A DNA stretch of 34,390 bases from positions 1 to 34,390 of the IMG/VR virus record IMGVR_UViG_3300037325_000012. The stretch is one strand, 5' to 3'. The notes beneath the pieces were generated by a model. That model was not told the origin of the DNA. It saw nothing but the letters and a program-made list of their open reading frames with translations, and ran no database searches. The position numbers and the translations under genes are program-made. Below are positions 1 to 8,131 of the stretch, one piece after another. Source of the DNA: a virus. The stretch's first letter is position 1. Each line of letters starts with the position of its first letter.

Positions 1-127
1 TGGCAAGATAGAGTTAATCGCTCGTATATTTGCCGAGACTGGTGTCAAGAGTTTATTCGCTGGCATCTTGCAACTAGTGTGTAAGTATCAGGATAAGCCA
101 ACTATCATTCGGTTACGCGGGAAATAC
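1..127. repeat. Terminal direct repeat, left copy (circle closure)
   Basis: Bases 1-127 are identical to 34264-34390, and the portal reading frame runs through the join without a break. The simplest reading is a circular or circularly permuted genome of about 34,263 bp. A length of exactly 127 matches a k-mer size commonly used by short-read assemblers, so this is more likely an assembly overlap than a packaged terminal repeat. Confidence 0.93.
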
Positions 128-721
128 GTTCCTATTGACCCAAGATTGTGGTCGAACCAATATGATCTATCAATAAACGTTGGGCTTGGCACAGGCAACA
201 GGCAAGAACAGATGGCGATGTTGCAGATGGTTTTATCTAAGCAAGAAACGATTATCCAACAATACGGGCCAAGCAACCCACTTTGCTCAGTAGGACAGTA
301 CCGTGCAACTTTGGGCAGATTTATAGAGGCAGCGGGGTTCACGGACTCAGCAGAATTCTTTAAAGAGGTGACGCCAGAGGTAGACGCACAGTTAGCACAG
401 CCACAAGAGCCCAAGCAAGACCCAGCAATGCAAGCGTTATTACAACAGGCGCAAGCACAATTGCAAATTGCACAACAGAAAGCGGTTGCTGATATTGAAG
501 CAAGGCAAATGAAAGCACAGGCTGATATTCAGTTAGAGCGCGAAAAGGCAACGGTTGATATTCAGATACAGCGCGAGAAGTTGGCAGCGGAGTTACAAAT
601 GCAACGTGAAAAGTACGCGCTTGAGTTACAATTTAGACAGCAAGAATTACAGGCTGAGATTGCTCTTAAACAAATTAAACTAGGTGCTGACATAACCAGC
701 GATGTGAGGATACCCGGGTGA
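2..721 (+). CDS. Portal protein, C-terminal part (gene is cut by the window ends)
   Basis: This is the downstream part of the portal gene that begins at 32897. The frame is continuous across the circle join, giving a protein of about 695 residues. The section here finishes the portal core, then ends in a long Gln/Glu/Lys/Ala-rich helix (about the last 110 residues) with repeated pieces such as ADIQLEREKATVDIQIQREK, which looks like a coiled coil. The stop TGA at 719-721 overlaps the GTG start of the next gene. The portal is the dodecameric ring through which DNA enters and leaves the capsid. The long helical tail may form the barrel seen in P22-like portals; that is inference. Confidence 0.85.
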   Translation, partial: GKIELIARIFAETGVKSLFAGILQLVCKYQDKPTIIRLRGKYVPIDPRLWSNQYDLSINVGLGTGNRQEQMAMLQMVLSKQETIIQQYGPSNPLCSVGQYRATLGRFIEAAGFTDSAEFFKEVTPEVDAQLAQPQEPKQDPAMQALLQQAQAQLQIAQQKAVADIEARQMKAQADIQLEREKATVDIQIQREKLAAELQMQREKYALELQFRQQELQAEIALKQIKLGADITSDVRIPG

Positions 722-1158
722 GTGGAAATCAACAATTAGATTCGCAATTAATGGCGTCGTTGCAATCAAGCATGCAACAGCCTAGGCAACAACCTTTGCA
801 ACAAATGCAACAATCAATGCAACCGATGCAACAACCTTTGCAACAAATGCAACAATCAATGCAACCGATGCAACAATTTGGACAGCAACAAAGCGCATAC
901 AACCCGTTCGATGCTATTGCCCAGATGCAACGTCAACCGATGCAACAACCAGTGATGAATCCATTTTTTGGTGGTCAAATACCCATGAACTTTGGTTTAC
1001 CTGAGGCATCACGTATACCCGCAGACTTTCAATCTGCGTTGCAAAACTTTGAACGTGGTACTCCTCCTCCGCCTCCTCCTGTTGATAATTCCATGGGTAC
1101 AATTTTTGATTCTGGAAATTTGATCGGTGGAAATTTTAACGGTGGGAATAACAATTAA
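718..1158 (+). CDS. Glutamine/methionine-rich low-complexity protein
   Basis: A 146-residue protein of unknown function starting at GTG, overlapping the portal stop by 4 bases. Residues 20-60 are almost only Q, M, P and S, with the 14-residue unit QQPLQQMQQSMQPM present twice. The second half carries a run of six prolines and an Asn/Gly-rich tail. No domain is recognisable. Its place between portal and scaffold in a tightly packed operon suggests a head-assembly or minor virion role. The stop TAA shares its last A with the next ATG. Confidence 0.7.
   Translation: MSGNQQLDSQLMASLQSSMQQPRQQPLQQMQQSMQPMQQPLQQMQQSMQPMQQFGQQQSAYNPFDAIAQMQRQPMQQPVMNPFFGGQIPMNFGLPEASRIPADFQSALQNFERGTPPPPPPVDNSMGTIFDSGNLIGGNFNGGNNN
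787..870 (+). repeat. Two perfect 42-bp tandem repeats inside the Gln-rich gene
   Basis: Copies at 787-828 and 829-870 are identical at the DNA level, including third codon positions. This points to a recent duplication or slippage, not selection for the protein repeat alone. The unit is 14 codons, so gain or loss keeps the frame. Confidence 0.95.
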
Positions 1159-1388
1159 TGGACAAGGCGCAATTGTCAATCAATTTACTGCGCGATGAGT
1201 TTTTCATGGGTGAAATGAAAGCGATTAAAGATAATTGTTTACAGCAAATTGTTAACAGTAACGAATCAGATGTAAATGTGCGTGAAGATTATTACCGACT
1301 ACATAAACAGATAGATTCGGTCATATCCCACTTTCAATCTTTAGCGGATAGCAAGCAGATTGATAGCAAGAGATGGAAGATATTTTAA
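1158..1388 (+). CDS. Small helical protein between portal and scaffold, unknown function
   Basis: A 76-residue charged, probably all-helical protein with no domain I recognise. The ATG overlaps the previous stop (TAATG), so translation is probably coupled. Pieces such as REDYYRLHKQIDSVISHFQS suggest a short helical bundle. Similar small proteins often sit between portal and scaffold in podoviruses. The ending RWKIF is followed by a 58-base gap before the scaffold gene. Confidence 0.7.
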   Translation: MDKAQLSINLLRDEFFMGEMKAIKDNCLQQIVNSNESDVNVREDYYRLHKQIDSVISHFQSLADSKQIDSKRWKIF

Positions 1389-1446
1389 GAATTGCTGACT
1401 TATCAGCACACCGAGCCAAACGGATTTTTGGCAGTAGGGGTTTAAG

Positions 1447-2403
1447 ATGAGCGAAAACATGACACCCGATACGGGTAATGGTACGCTAACGGTAGATAGT
1501 GCCGCTGGTGCGATGCTTGGTTTGATGGGCGGTGATGACTCGCAAGAGCAACAGGTAGCCGAACAGGAAGGCGAAGAGATTGCAACTGAGTCGGGGGTTG
1601 AAGAGTATGCAACCGATGACAGCGAAGAGGAAGAGGGCGAACAAGTTGAGCAACCAAAATATCGCGTCAGAGTTTCGGGCGAAGATATAGAGGTCACGCA
1701 AGACGAATTAGTCCGAGGATATCAACGCGAGGCAGACTACACAAAGAAAACCCAAGCACTTGCAGAAGCGCGTAAATCTCTGGATACGGAGAAAGCGGGC
1801 GTAGAGCAAGCAAAAGGATTGAGAGATACATACGCGCAACGTCTAGGAATGATTGAGCAGATGCTCACAAACCAAAACAAAGCCGAGAATCTTGATGAGT
1901 TAAAAGATATAGACCCGATTGGGTATGCTGTAAAAGTAGCAGAGCTGTCACAGCGCAAAGATCAATTGCAAGCCATTCAATTCGAACGTCAACGCATTGC
2001 CGAACAGCAACAAGCGGAACACAAAGAAATGATTGGCAAACATGTTGCGCTAGAGGCTGAGAAGTTATCTGCTTACATACCTGAATTTTTAGACCCTGAA
2101 AAAGGCGAAACAGTCCGCAAAGACATTCGTAATTTTGCTAAGTCTATTGGGTGGACAGATCAAGAATTGGCTAGTGTTTATGATTCTCGCGCTGTTATGA
2201 CACTTTACAAAGCCATGCAGTACGACAAGTTAATAGCATCAAAACCGGGTATGCAAAAGAAAGTTTCTCAAGCACCCAAAATGCTAAAAGCAGGCGTATC
2301 ACAAGGCAAAGGGGCGTCAGAACAGAGTAAAGCAAACATGCAACAATTGCGACGCACAGGCAGGGTTGCCGATGCCGCTAATGTTTTCGAACAATTTATA
2401 TAA
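1447..2403 (+). CDS. Capsid scaffolding protein (probable)
   Basis: A 318-residue protein. The first ~75 residues are very acidic (runs of D and E), followed by the pattern YRVRVSGEDIEVTQDELVRG, then a long helical region rich in Q, E, K and A. Together with a position directly upstream of the capsid gene, this is typical of podovirus scaffolding proteins, which fill the procapsid and leave before packaging. The C-terminal end (about 280-318) is basic and could contact the capsid protein. The 9-base gap to the capsid gene contains its Shine-Dalgarno (AAGGA). No protease domain is visible, so exit without cleavage is likely. Confidence 0.82.
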   Translation: MSENMTPDTGNGTLTVDSAAGAMLGLMGGDDSQEQQVAEQEGEEIATESGVEEYATDDSEEEEGEQVEQPKYRVRVSGEDIEVTQDELVRGYQREADYTKKTQALAEARKSLDTEKAGVEQAKGLRDTYAQRLGMIEQMLTNQNKAENLDELKDIDPIGYAVKVAELSQRKDQLQAIQFERQRIAEQQQAEHKEMIGKHVALEAEKLSAYIPEFLDPEKGETVRKDIRNFAKSIGWTDQELASVYDSRAVMTLYKAMQYDKLIASKPGMQKKVSQAPKMLKAGVSQGKGASEQSKANMQQLRRTGRVADAANVFEQFI

Positions 2404-2412
2404 GGATTTATC

Positions 2413-3357
2413 ATGGCTACATTTACCGCACACACTGCCATTGGGCAACGTGAAGATTTAAGCGATGTTATTTATAACATTTCGCCAACCGAGACCCCAC
2501 TCTTAAATACACTAGCGCGTAGCAAAGCTACTGCTGTATTCCATGAATGGCAGACTGATAGTTTAACTGCGGTTAACACTGCAAACGCAGCAGTAGAGGG
2601 CGCAGATGCATCGTCTGCTACTCTATCACCAACAGTTCGCTTAGGTAACTATTGCCAAATTGTGCAAAAGACTATTCAGGTCTCTGGCACGCTTGACTCG
2701 GTTAACAAAGCTGGTCGCAAGAGTGAAAAAGCATACCAACTTGCCCGTGCTTCGAGCGAGTTAAAGCGTGACATCGAGGGCATTCTTTGCTCAAACCAAG
2801 CAAGCTCGGCAGGCTCTAGCACTGTTGCTCGCAAGCTAGGTTCTGTATTGGCTTGGCTTGACAGCAATACTTCGTTTGGTTCTGGCGGTGCTGACCCTAC
2901 TACTATTGGTTCAACTACCCGCACAGATGGCACAGTCCGAGAGTTTACTGAAGCACTGTTAAAAACTGTTATTGCAAGCGTTTACACTAACGGTGGCATG
3001 CCTAAAGTGTTGATGGTTGGCGCAGCAGGTAAGCAGAAAGTATCAACCTTTGCTGGTATCGCTCAACAACGCTACATGGCACCAGCCGATGCACCAACGA
3101 CTATCATTGGCGCAGCTGATATTTATTTGAGCGACTTCGGTTCTGTGTCTGTTGTACCTAACAGGTTCATGCGTGTGCGTGACGCTTTGGTGCTAGACCC
3201 TGAGTACGCAGCAGTTGCTTATTTGCGCCCATTCGCTACAAATGAATTGGCAAAAACTGGTGACAGCGACAAGACTCAGATTCTTGCTGAGTTAACGTTG
3301 GAAATGCGTAACGAAGCTGCACATGGTGGCGTGTTTGATTTAAACATGGCTCTTTAA
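2413..3357 (+). CDS. Major capsid protein, SU10-like (DUF5309 family)
   Basis: A 314-residue HK97-fold capsid subunit. The opening MATFTAHTAIGQREDLSDVI followed by the pattern SPTETPLLN, the Q-rich GNYCQIVQKTIQVSGT and the C-terminal LDPEYAAVAYLRPF and TLEMRNEAAHG are hallmarks of the DUF5309/SU10 major capsid family. There is no long N-terminal delta domain, which agrees with the separate scaffold gene upstream. Codon use looks like its neighbours, and a strong hairpin follows the stop. Confidence 0.93.
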   Translation: MATFTAHTAIGQREDLSDVIYNISPTETPLLNTLARSKATAVFHEWQTDSLTAVNTANAAVEGADASSATLSPTVRLGNYCQIVQKTIQVSGTLDSVNKAGRKSEKAYQLARASSELKRDIEGILCSNQASSAGSSTVARKLGSVLAWLDSNTSFGSGGADPTTIGSTTRTDGTVREFTEALLKTVIASVYTNGGMPKVLMVGAAGKQKVSTFAGIAQQRYMAPADAPTTIIGAADIYLSDFGSVSVVPNRFMRVRDALVLDPEYAAVAYLRPFATNELAKTGDSDKTQILAELTLEMRNEAAHGGVFDLNMAL

Positions 3358-3368
3358 ACTGTAAAAGT

Positions 3369-3390
3369 GGGTGGGGGGAAACTCTCACCC
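3369..3390 (+). terminator. GNRA-capped hairpin after the capsid gene
   Basis: GGGTGGGGG (3369-3377) pairs with CTCTCACCC (3382-3390) around a GAAA loop: nine base pairs, two of them G-U. The following bases TAATTAAACT lack a T-run. It may therefore protect the 3' end of capsid mRNA, or attenuate transcription, more than act as a full terminator. Confidence 0.6.
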
Positions 3391-3400
3391 TAATTAAACT

Positions 3401-3721
3401 ATGAACAAAATATTAAACGTTGATGAATTTGCAGGTAGACACACCGTTGCCCATTCTGATGGAGATGGTGGTTTAATACTAGAAACAAAACAAGATGTTA
3501 GCCATATAATTGAGGCTAACAAATTAATGTTTAATCAAGTAAAATCACAAGATAAGTACGGCGATATGACGCATGTTGCTCGGTTGCCACTTACTGTGAT
3601 TGATGACTTAAACCGCAAAGGTATTATGCGCGGGTTTGCTGTTATTAATGAACCTGAAATGAAACTGTTTTTGAATGACCCTGATAATCGTTTCTTTAGA
3701 ACAAGACCTGGTAGAGTTTAA
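3401..3721 (+). CDS. Conserved phage head-module protein, unknown function
   Basis: A 106-residue protein. The second half, with MTHVARLPLTVIDDLNRKGI and the ending LNDPDNRFFRTRPGRV, resembles small proteins that follow the capsid gene in SU10-like podoviruses and many metagenomic phages. No enzymatic motif is visible. Position between capsid and head-tail adaptor suggests a virion or head-completion role. It starts 10 bases after the capsid hairpin. Confidence 0.75.
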   Translation: MNKILNVDEFAGRHTVAHSDGDGGLILETKQDVSHIIEANKLMFNQVKSQDKYGDMTHVARLPLTVIDDLNRKGIMRGFAVINEPEMKLFLNDPDNRFFRTRPGRV

Positions 3722-3736
3722 TCATATGGACATAAT

Positions 3737-4357
3737 ATGGGCATAACGAACTACACAGACTTACAGTCTACGATTGCAAGCTACCTTGCACGTTCTGATT
3801 TGACTGCTCAAATACCTGACTTTATACGATTAGCAGAAGTGCGCCTTAGACGTGATATACGGATACGGCAAATGCTAAATTCTTCGACCACCACGACTAC
3901 TGGTGGAGATGACACAATATCGTTGCCGATTGATTTTTTAGAGCTGCGTGATCTATTTGTTGTCACCAACCCAATACGTGATTTGAAATATTTATCACCA
4001 AGCATATTTTCTAGAAATGGGCGCGTAACCGAATCAGGTTTGCCTGTTTTTTATACTATCATTGCAAACGAGTTTAAGTTTGCACCAGCTCCTGATGCTG
4101 AATACACGGTACGAATGTTGTATTACGCATCTCCGAGCTACTTAACAGATACAAATCAAAGCAATGTTTTTCTTGCTTACTGTCCAGATTTATTACTATA
4201 TGGAGCTTTAATTGAAGCAGAACCATATTTAATGAATGATGCCAGAATTCAACTGTGGGCTGGAATGTATGATCGTGGATTATCATCACTAACAAGTGCC
4301 GATGATTCATCTGAGCATAGTGCTGTCCCGTTAACAATGACTTTATCCGCGAGGTAA
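3737..4357 (+). CDS. Head-tail adaptor protein, SU10-like
   Basis: A 206-residue protein expected to form the ring below the portal. The N-terminal helical part (YTDLQSTIASYLARSDLTAQ, then IRLAEVRLRRDIRIRQML), the middle ISLPIDFLELRDL, and a beta-rich part ending in a helical YGALIEAEPYL are the usual order in SU10/P22-type adaptor proteins. Gene order capsid - small protein - adaptor - fibre agrees. The stop is 2 bases before the next start. Confidence 0.85.
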   Translation: MGITNYTDLQSTIASYLARSDLTAQIPDFIRLAEVRLRRDIRIRQMLNSSTTTTTGGDDTISLPIDFLELRDLFVVTNPIRDLKYLSPSIFSRNGRVTESGLPVFYTIIANEFKFAPAPDAEYTVRMLYYASPSYLTDTNQSNVFLAYCPDLLLYGALIEAEPYLMNDARIQLWAGMYDRGLSSLTSADDSSEHSAVPLTMTLSAR

Positions 4358-4359
4358 TT

Positions 4360-4746
4360 ATGGCTGCAATGTCGAACTTCCTAGAAAACGCTTTAATCAA
4401 TGCTACTCTGCGTAACACCACTTACACTAGCCCTACTGTCGTGTACGTTGGTCTATACACTACTGACCCAACAGATGCCAATACTGGTACGCAAGTAACT
4501 GGTGGATCTTATGCACGACAATCAGCAACGTTTGGTGCGCCAGCAGACGGTGGTTCTACCACTACTGCTGATATTACTTTTCCTACAGCAACGGCTGATT
4601 GGGGAACTATTCCTTATTTCGCCATATTTGATGCCGTATCGGCTGGCAATATGCTTTATTACGGTGCGCTAAACAATAGCAAGACTATTGAAACAGGCGA
4701 CATCTTAAAGATTGAAACAGGCAATCTAACTGTAACCCTAGCTTAA
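4360..4746 (+). CDS. Tail/fibre-associated structural protein (Gp80-like)
   Basis: A 128-residue protein beginning MAAMSNFLENALINATLRNT, followed by VVYVGLYTTDPTD and ending in GDILKIETGNLTV. This pattern is common in phage proteins annotated as tail-fibre or Gp80-like virion proteins, although the exact role is unclear. It is mostly beta-strand with Thr/Gly/Ala. It lies directly before two appendage genes, which supports a baseplate or fibre-attachment role. Confidence 0.72.
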   Translation: MAAMSNFLENALINATLRNTTYTSPTVVYVGLYTTDPTDANTGTQVTGGSYARQSATFGAPADGGSTTTADITFPTATADWGTIPYFAIFDAVSAGNMLYYGALNNSKTIETGDILKIETGNLTVTLA

Positions 4747-4756
4747 AGGTAACAAA

Positions 4757-5551
4757 ATGGCACTCATAGCAGACCGCGTAAAAGAAACAAGCGTTACAAC
4801 AGGTACTGGAACGGTAACGCTTGGCGGTGCTGTTTCTGGGTTTCAATCATTTGCGGCGATTGGTGATGGTAACGAGTGTTACTACATTATTGTTGGAACG
4901 GCAGTTGTAACCGAGTGGGAAATAGGCATCGGTGTATATACTGCATCGGGTACGACGTTATCAAGAAATACGGTTCTTCAATCGTCTAACGCAGATTCTT
5001 TGGTGTCTTTCTCTGCGGGTAACAAAGAGGTGTTTGTTACTTACCCTGCTCAACAAGCTGTAACCCAAGCGGGATTATTGTTAGATATCGGCACAGACCC
5101 GAACCAGATACCGTTGAATCAGTTTTTAGGCACAATGGCTTATCAGGATTCAATTGCTGTTGCAGTGACAGGCGGTACGCTAACAAATGTTACGTCAAGT
5201 GGTTACTCAATTCAACTAGCTGTCACAGCGATTACTACTGCTGGCTCTACCACACTTACTATTGCACAGATACAAACGTTAATTGCTACTGTCACACAGA
5301 CAGCCGCAGTTACTTTGGTCTTGCCTACAGGCACGTTAACAGATGCAGGTGTTTTAAATGGCCTGAGCGCGGTTGGTACAGCCTTGCGCTGGACTGTTAT
5401 TAATCTAGGTTCGGCCTCAGGTGCTGTCACGATGTCAGGGGGCACAGGACATACTTATGTTGGTAACGCCACGGTAGCCATTGCTACATCGGCCCGATTT
5501 AAAACGGTTAAGACAGCGACTAACACGTTTGTTACTTACAGGATTGCATAA
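4757..5551 (+). CDS. Tail appendage protein with fibre N-terminal domain
   Basis: A 264-residue protein. Residues 1-100 (opening [20 protein letters not shown], then [20 protein letters not shown] and EVFVTYPAQ) form an attachment domain commonly found at the N-terminus of phage fibres and spikes. The rest is Thr/Ala/Val-rich beta structure. It probably docks on the nozzle or adaptor and carries a partner. The stop TAA shares its last A with the ATG of the next gene (5551), so expression of the two appendage genes is probably coupled. Confidence 0.75.
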   Translation: MALIADRVKETSVTTGTGTVTLGGAVSGFQSFAAIGDGNECYYIIVGTAVVTEWEIGIGVYTASGTTLSRNTVLQSSNADSLVSFSAGNKEVFVTYPAQQAVTQAGLLLDIGTDPNQIPLNQFLGTMAYQDSIAVAVTGGTLTNVTSSGYSIQLAVTAITTAGSTTLTIAQIQTLIATVTQTAAVTLVLPTGTLTDAGVLNGLSAVGTALRWTVINLGSASGAVTMSGGTGHTYVGNATVAIATSARFKTVKTATNTFVTYRIA

Positions 5552-7395
5552 TGTCTATTAAAAACAATTTTCCAAGCACACGCCCATCGTTAATTTCTGA
5601 CTTCAGGAATTCTGAAACACTTGACCCACGGTTTGTATCCGCACGAGCCTCTACAGCGACATATACAGACAAGTTCGGTGTTATCCAGACAGCTGTCGCT
5701 AATGAGCCGAGGATTACTTTTGATGCAGTGACAGGTGAGTGTCTAGGGTTGATGCGGGAAGCGCAGAGGACTAATTTAGTACTAAACAGCGCGGTGCTAG
5801 TAACTCAGAACGTAACGGTCACAGCAGTTGCCTACACACTTAGTTTTTATGGCACAGGTACGGTAACGTTATCAGGCACAGCAACAGCCACAGTCGTTGG
5901 TTTAGGTGCTTACCCATCACGCAAGACTTTAACTTTTACACCAACCGCAGGTACTTTGACATTAACCGTTACGGGTTCTGTGACTTTAGCGCAACTAGAA
6001 GTTGGCGCATACGCTTCCTCATACATTCCAACATTGGCCTCACAAGTCACCCGTGCGGTAGACGCTTTTACTCTCTCAGGCTCAAACTTCACTCAATGGT
6101 ATAACCAATCGGGTCAAGGCACACTTGTAGCAGACGTAGACACACCCGAAGCGGGCATCATTGTTACAGCAGGTACATCTAATTTAAGAGCACCTGTTAT
6201 CGCTAATAGATCATACGGCTTACCCTTTTATCCACAAGTTACGACTTCTCTTACCCTCGGTGTCGGTACACATAAGAAACTAAGCTACTACCCTGCCGAT
6301 GTTGAGTATCGTAACTTAATAACGCCTGTCAATGCACCGTCTAATGCGTTTGTAATGACCGTGTTTATCTCAGCTAATGGTGGTACATTCCAATGGCCTA
6401 ATCGTACAGGTACTCGTGACGCAGTTATTAATTGGGGTGATGGTACTAGTGAAACCAGTGTTGGTAATCTAGGCGTTAAAACTTATGCGCTTGCGGGTTA
6501 CTACGATATCAGTGTAACGGGTACATATACTGCGCCATTTTTTAATAATGGTGGTGACAGGCTTAAATGTGTTGATGTACGCCAGTGGGGTCAAGTAACA
6601 GGCATGACTACTTGGGATGCATCGTTTTATGGTTGCGCTAATTTAGTTGGGACAGCTACTGACGCACCTGTTTTAATTGGCGCTTTATCCAGTATGTTTC
6701 GAAACTGTACAGTATTTAACGGTGCTATTGGTAACTGGAACACAAGTGCAGTGACTGATATGTCTAATATGTTCTACGCTGCGTCAGCATTTAACCAAAA
6801 CATTGGTTCGTGGGACACAAGTGCAGTTACTAATATGGCTTATATGTTCTACTATGCAATAGCATTTAACCAAGACATCGGTTCGTGGAACACTAGTTCG
6901 GTTACTAATATGTCTAATATGTTCTACGTTGCAATAGCATTTAACCAAGACATCGGTTCGTGGAACACTAGTTCGGTTACTACTATGGGTCAAATGTTCC
7001 AAAACGCAATAGCATTTAACCAAGACATCGGTTCGTGGGACACAGGTGCAGTTACTACTATGGCTATTATGTTCCACGTTGCATCAGCATTTAACAACGG
7101 TGGTAGCGCAACTATAAACAACTGGAACACAAGTGCAGTTACTAATATGGACAGATTATTCCTAAGCGCAATAGCATTTAACCAAGACATCGGCTCTTGG
7201 AACACAGGTGCAGTTACTAATATGTCTCAAATGTTCCGCGGTGCATCAGCATTTAACCAAGACTTATCGGGCATGGTAACGGGTCTAACAGCACAGCCAT
7301 TATTATTCTCTGCAGGCGCAAACGCTACTTTTGCTGACAACGCCAATGGGCTTAAGCCATACCTGTCGGGTGGCGTGACTCAAATCAACACATAA
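5551..7395 (+). CDS. Tail fibre / receptor-binding protein with PKD-like and BspA (DUF285) repeats
   Basis: A 614-residue modular protein. Residues 1-75 carry a fibre-type N-terminal region ([34 protein letters not shown]). Residues 75-155 are beta-rich and end in [14 protein letters not shown], a lectin-like pattern. Around 270-330 a PKD-like segment shows [14 protein letters not shown] and INWGDGTSE. From about 385 there are seven 25-residue units of the form [20 protein letters not shown], the BspA/DUF285 leucine-rich type known mainly from surface proteins of host-associated bacteria and protists. The repeats probably form the exposed receptor-binding or spacing part. Repeat DNA is nearly identical between units, so the array may vary in length. 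Confidence 0.82.
   Translation: MSIKNNFPSTRPSLISDFRNSETLDPRFVSARASTATYTDKFGVIQTAVANEPRITFDAVTGECLGLMREAQRTNLVLNSAVLVTQNVTVTAVAYTLSFYGTGTVTLSGTATATVVGLGAYPSRKTLTFTPTAGTLTLTVTGSVTLAQLEVGAYASSYIPTLASQVTRAVDAFTLSGSNFTQWYNQSGQGTLVADVDTPEAGIIVTAGTSNLRAPVIANRSYGLPFYPQVTTSLTLGVGTHKKLSYYPADVEYRNLITPVNAPSNAFVMTVFISANGGTFQWPNRTGTRDAVINWGDGTSETSVGNLGVKTYALAGYYDISVTGTYTAPFFNNGGDRLKCVDVRQWGQVTGMTTWDASFYGCANLVGTATDAPVLIGALSSMFRNCTVFNGAIGNWNTSAVTDMSNMFYAASAFNQNIGSWDTSAVTNMAYMFYYAIAFNQDIGSWNTSSVTNMSNMFYVAIAFNQDIGSWNTSSVTTMGQMFQNAIAFNQDIGSWDTGAVTTMAIMFHVASAFNNGGSATINNWNTSAVTNMDRLFLSAIAFNQDIGSWNTGAVTNMSQMFRGASAFNQDLSGMVTGLTAQPLLFSAGANATFADNANGLKPYLSGGVTQINT
6706..7242 (+). repeat. Seven in-frame BspA-type repeat units (75 bp each, one of 87 bp)
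   Basis: Units start at 6706, 6781, 6856, 6931, 7006, 7081 and 7168. All are 75 bp except the 7081 unit, which carries a 12-bp insertion. The pieces GCATTTAACCAAGACATCGG and GTTACTAATATG recur almost unchanged. The units at 6856 and 6931 begin with the same 49 or more bases. Such close DNA identity suggests recent expansion or ongoing recombination. Confidence 0.93.
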
Positions 7396-7405
7396 GGAAA
7401 ACAAA

Positions 7406-7717
7406 ATGTCTGATTTTTACCTAAAATTCGTTGACGAAGAGCAAGCGCAAGAGGTTCTCTACACTAAAGTAGTAGACGAGTGGAGCGAAGACCCTGACGT
7501 TGAGCCTATCCCTTTGCGGTGGCATTATGTGCCGAATTATGTGAACATTGACACGATTGGGGTTATCTACGAGCCACAGCCTGACACAGAGCCACTACCA
7601 GAGCCTGTACCGTATGAAGGTTGGTTTGTAAATGTTAGGGTAGTTAGCGAAGACCCTGACCCTCTGTTACCGTTTAGTATCGACCCACAGCCGTATCCTA
7701 TTAGAATTTGGGCTTAA
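7406..7717 (+). CDS. Acidic, proline-rich tail-region protein, unknown function
   Basis: A 103-residue acidic protein. It opens MSDFYLKFVDEEQAQEVLYT and contains a Pro/Glu-rich linker (EPQPDTEPLPEPVPYEG), then the segment GWFVNVRV. Small proteins of this kind are frequent between fibre and tail genes and may be chaperones or minor tail parts; I see no diagnostic motif. It has its own Shine-Dalgarno (AAGGAAAA) and stops 3 bases before the next gene. Confidence 0.68.
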   Translation: MSDFYLKFVDEEQAQEVLYTKVVDEWSEDPDVEPIPLRWHYVPNYVNIDTIGVIYEPQPDTEPLPEPVPYEGWFVNVRVVSEDPDPLLPFSIDPQPYPIRIWA

Positions 7718-7720
7718 CAA

Positions 7721-8131
7721 ATGTTAGGTTTCTCGCCATTATCAACCTACCCAATATCAACAGTACCTTTGCAAGATAAGGTAAGTGCAAGTGTGTCTGC
7801 AAACGCTACTGTGTTTCTTGACGCAATAAGGTTTGCTTTTGATAATGCATCTGTTTCAGCTAGTGCGACAGTGGACGGTGATAGTATTAGGCTACGACTT
7901 GTTGCGTCATCGGTCAACGGTACGGCTACAATAGTGGCGCAACCCAATGCAATATTCACATTTGTATCAGACATAAACGGTATTGCCGTTGCTGATTTGA
8001 CACCTAATATCATAGCTTCTGCGGGTGCTAATATTAATGGTAACGCGGTCTATGTTATTAACGCTGAACTTGTTGGCGAAAATTGGTCAGTTGTGCCACA
8101 AGGTGAGAATATATGGCTACGAAGAGGTTAG
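7721..8131 (+). CDS. Small beta-rich tail protein, unknown function
   Basis: A 136-residue protein opening MLGFSPLSTYPISTVPL and closing WSVVPQGENIWLRRG, with Ala/Val/Ser-rich repeats of ASVSANATV type between. Both end patterns are common in small structural proteins encoded next to tail nozzle or fibre genes in podoviruses. It overlaps the nozzle gene by 19 bases, so the two are probably translated together. Confidence 0.68.
   Translation: MLGFSPLSTYPISTVPLQDKVSASVSANATVFLDAIRFAFDNASVSASATVDGDSIRLRLVASSVNGTATIVAQPNAIFTFVSDINGIAVADLTPNIIASAGANINGNAVYVINAELVGENWSVVPQGENIWLRRG

Noticed and set aside
1-127. Biological direct terminal repeat like T7
   Set aside because: The length equals a common assembler k-mer and lies inside the portal gene, not at a genome border.
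6784-7205. Long minus-strand frames with repeated Cys-rich units
   Set aside because: They are shadows of the DUF285 repeats on the plus strand.
6706-7242. CRISPR-like array
   Set aside because: Units are in-frame coding repeats of 75 bp without unique spacers.
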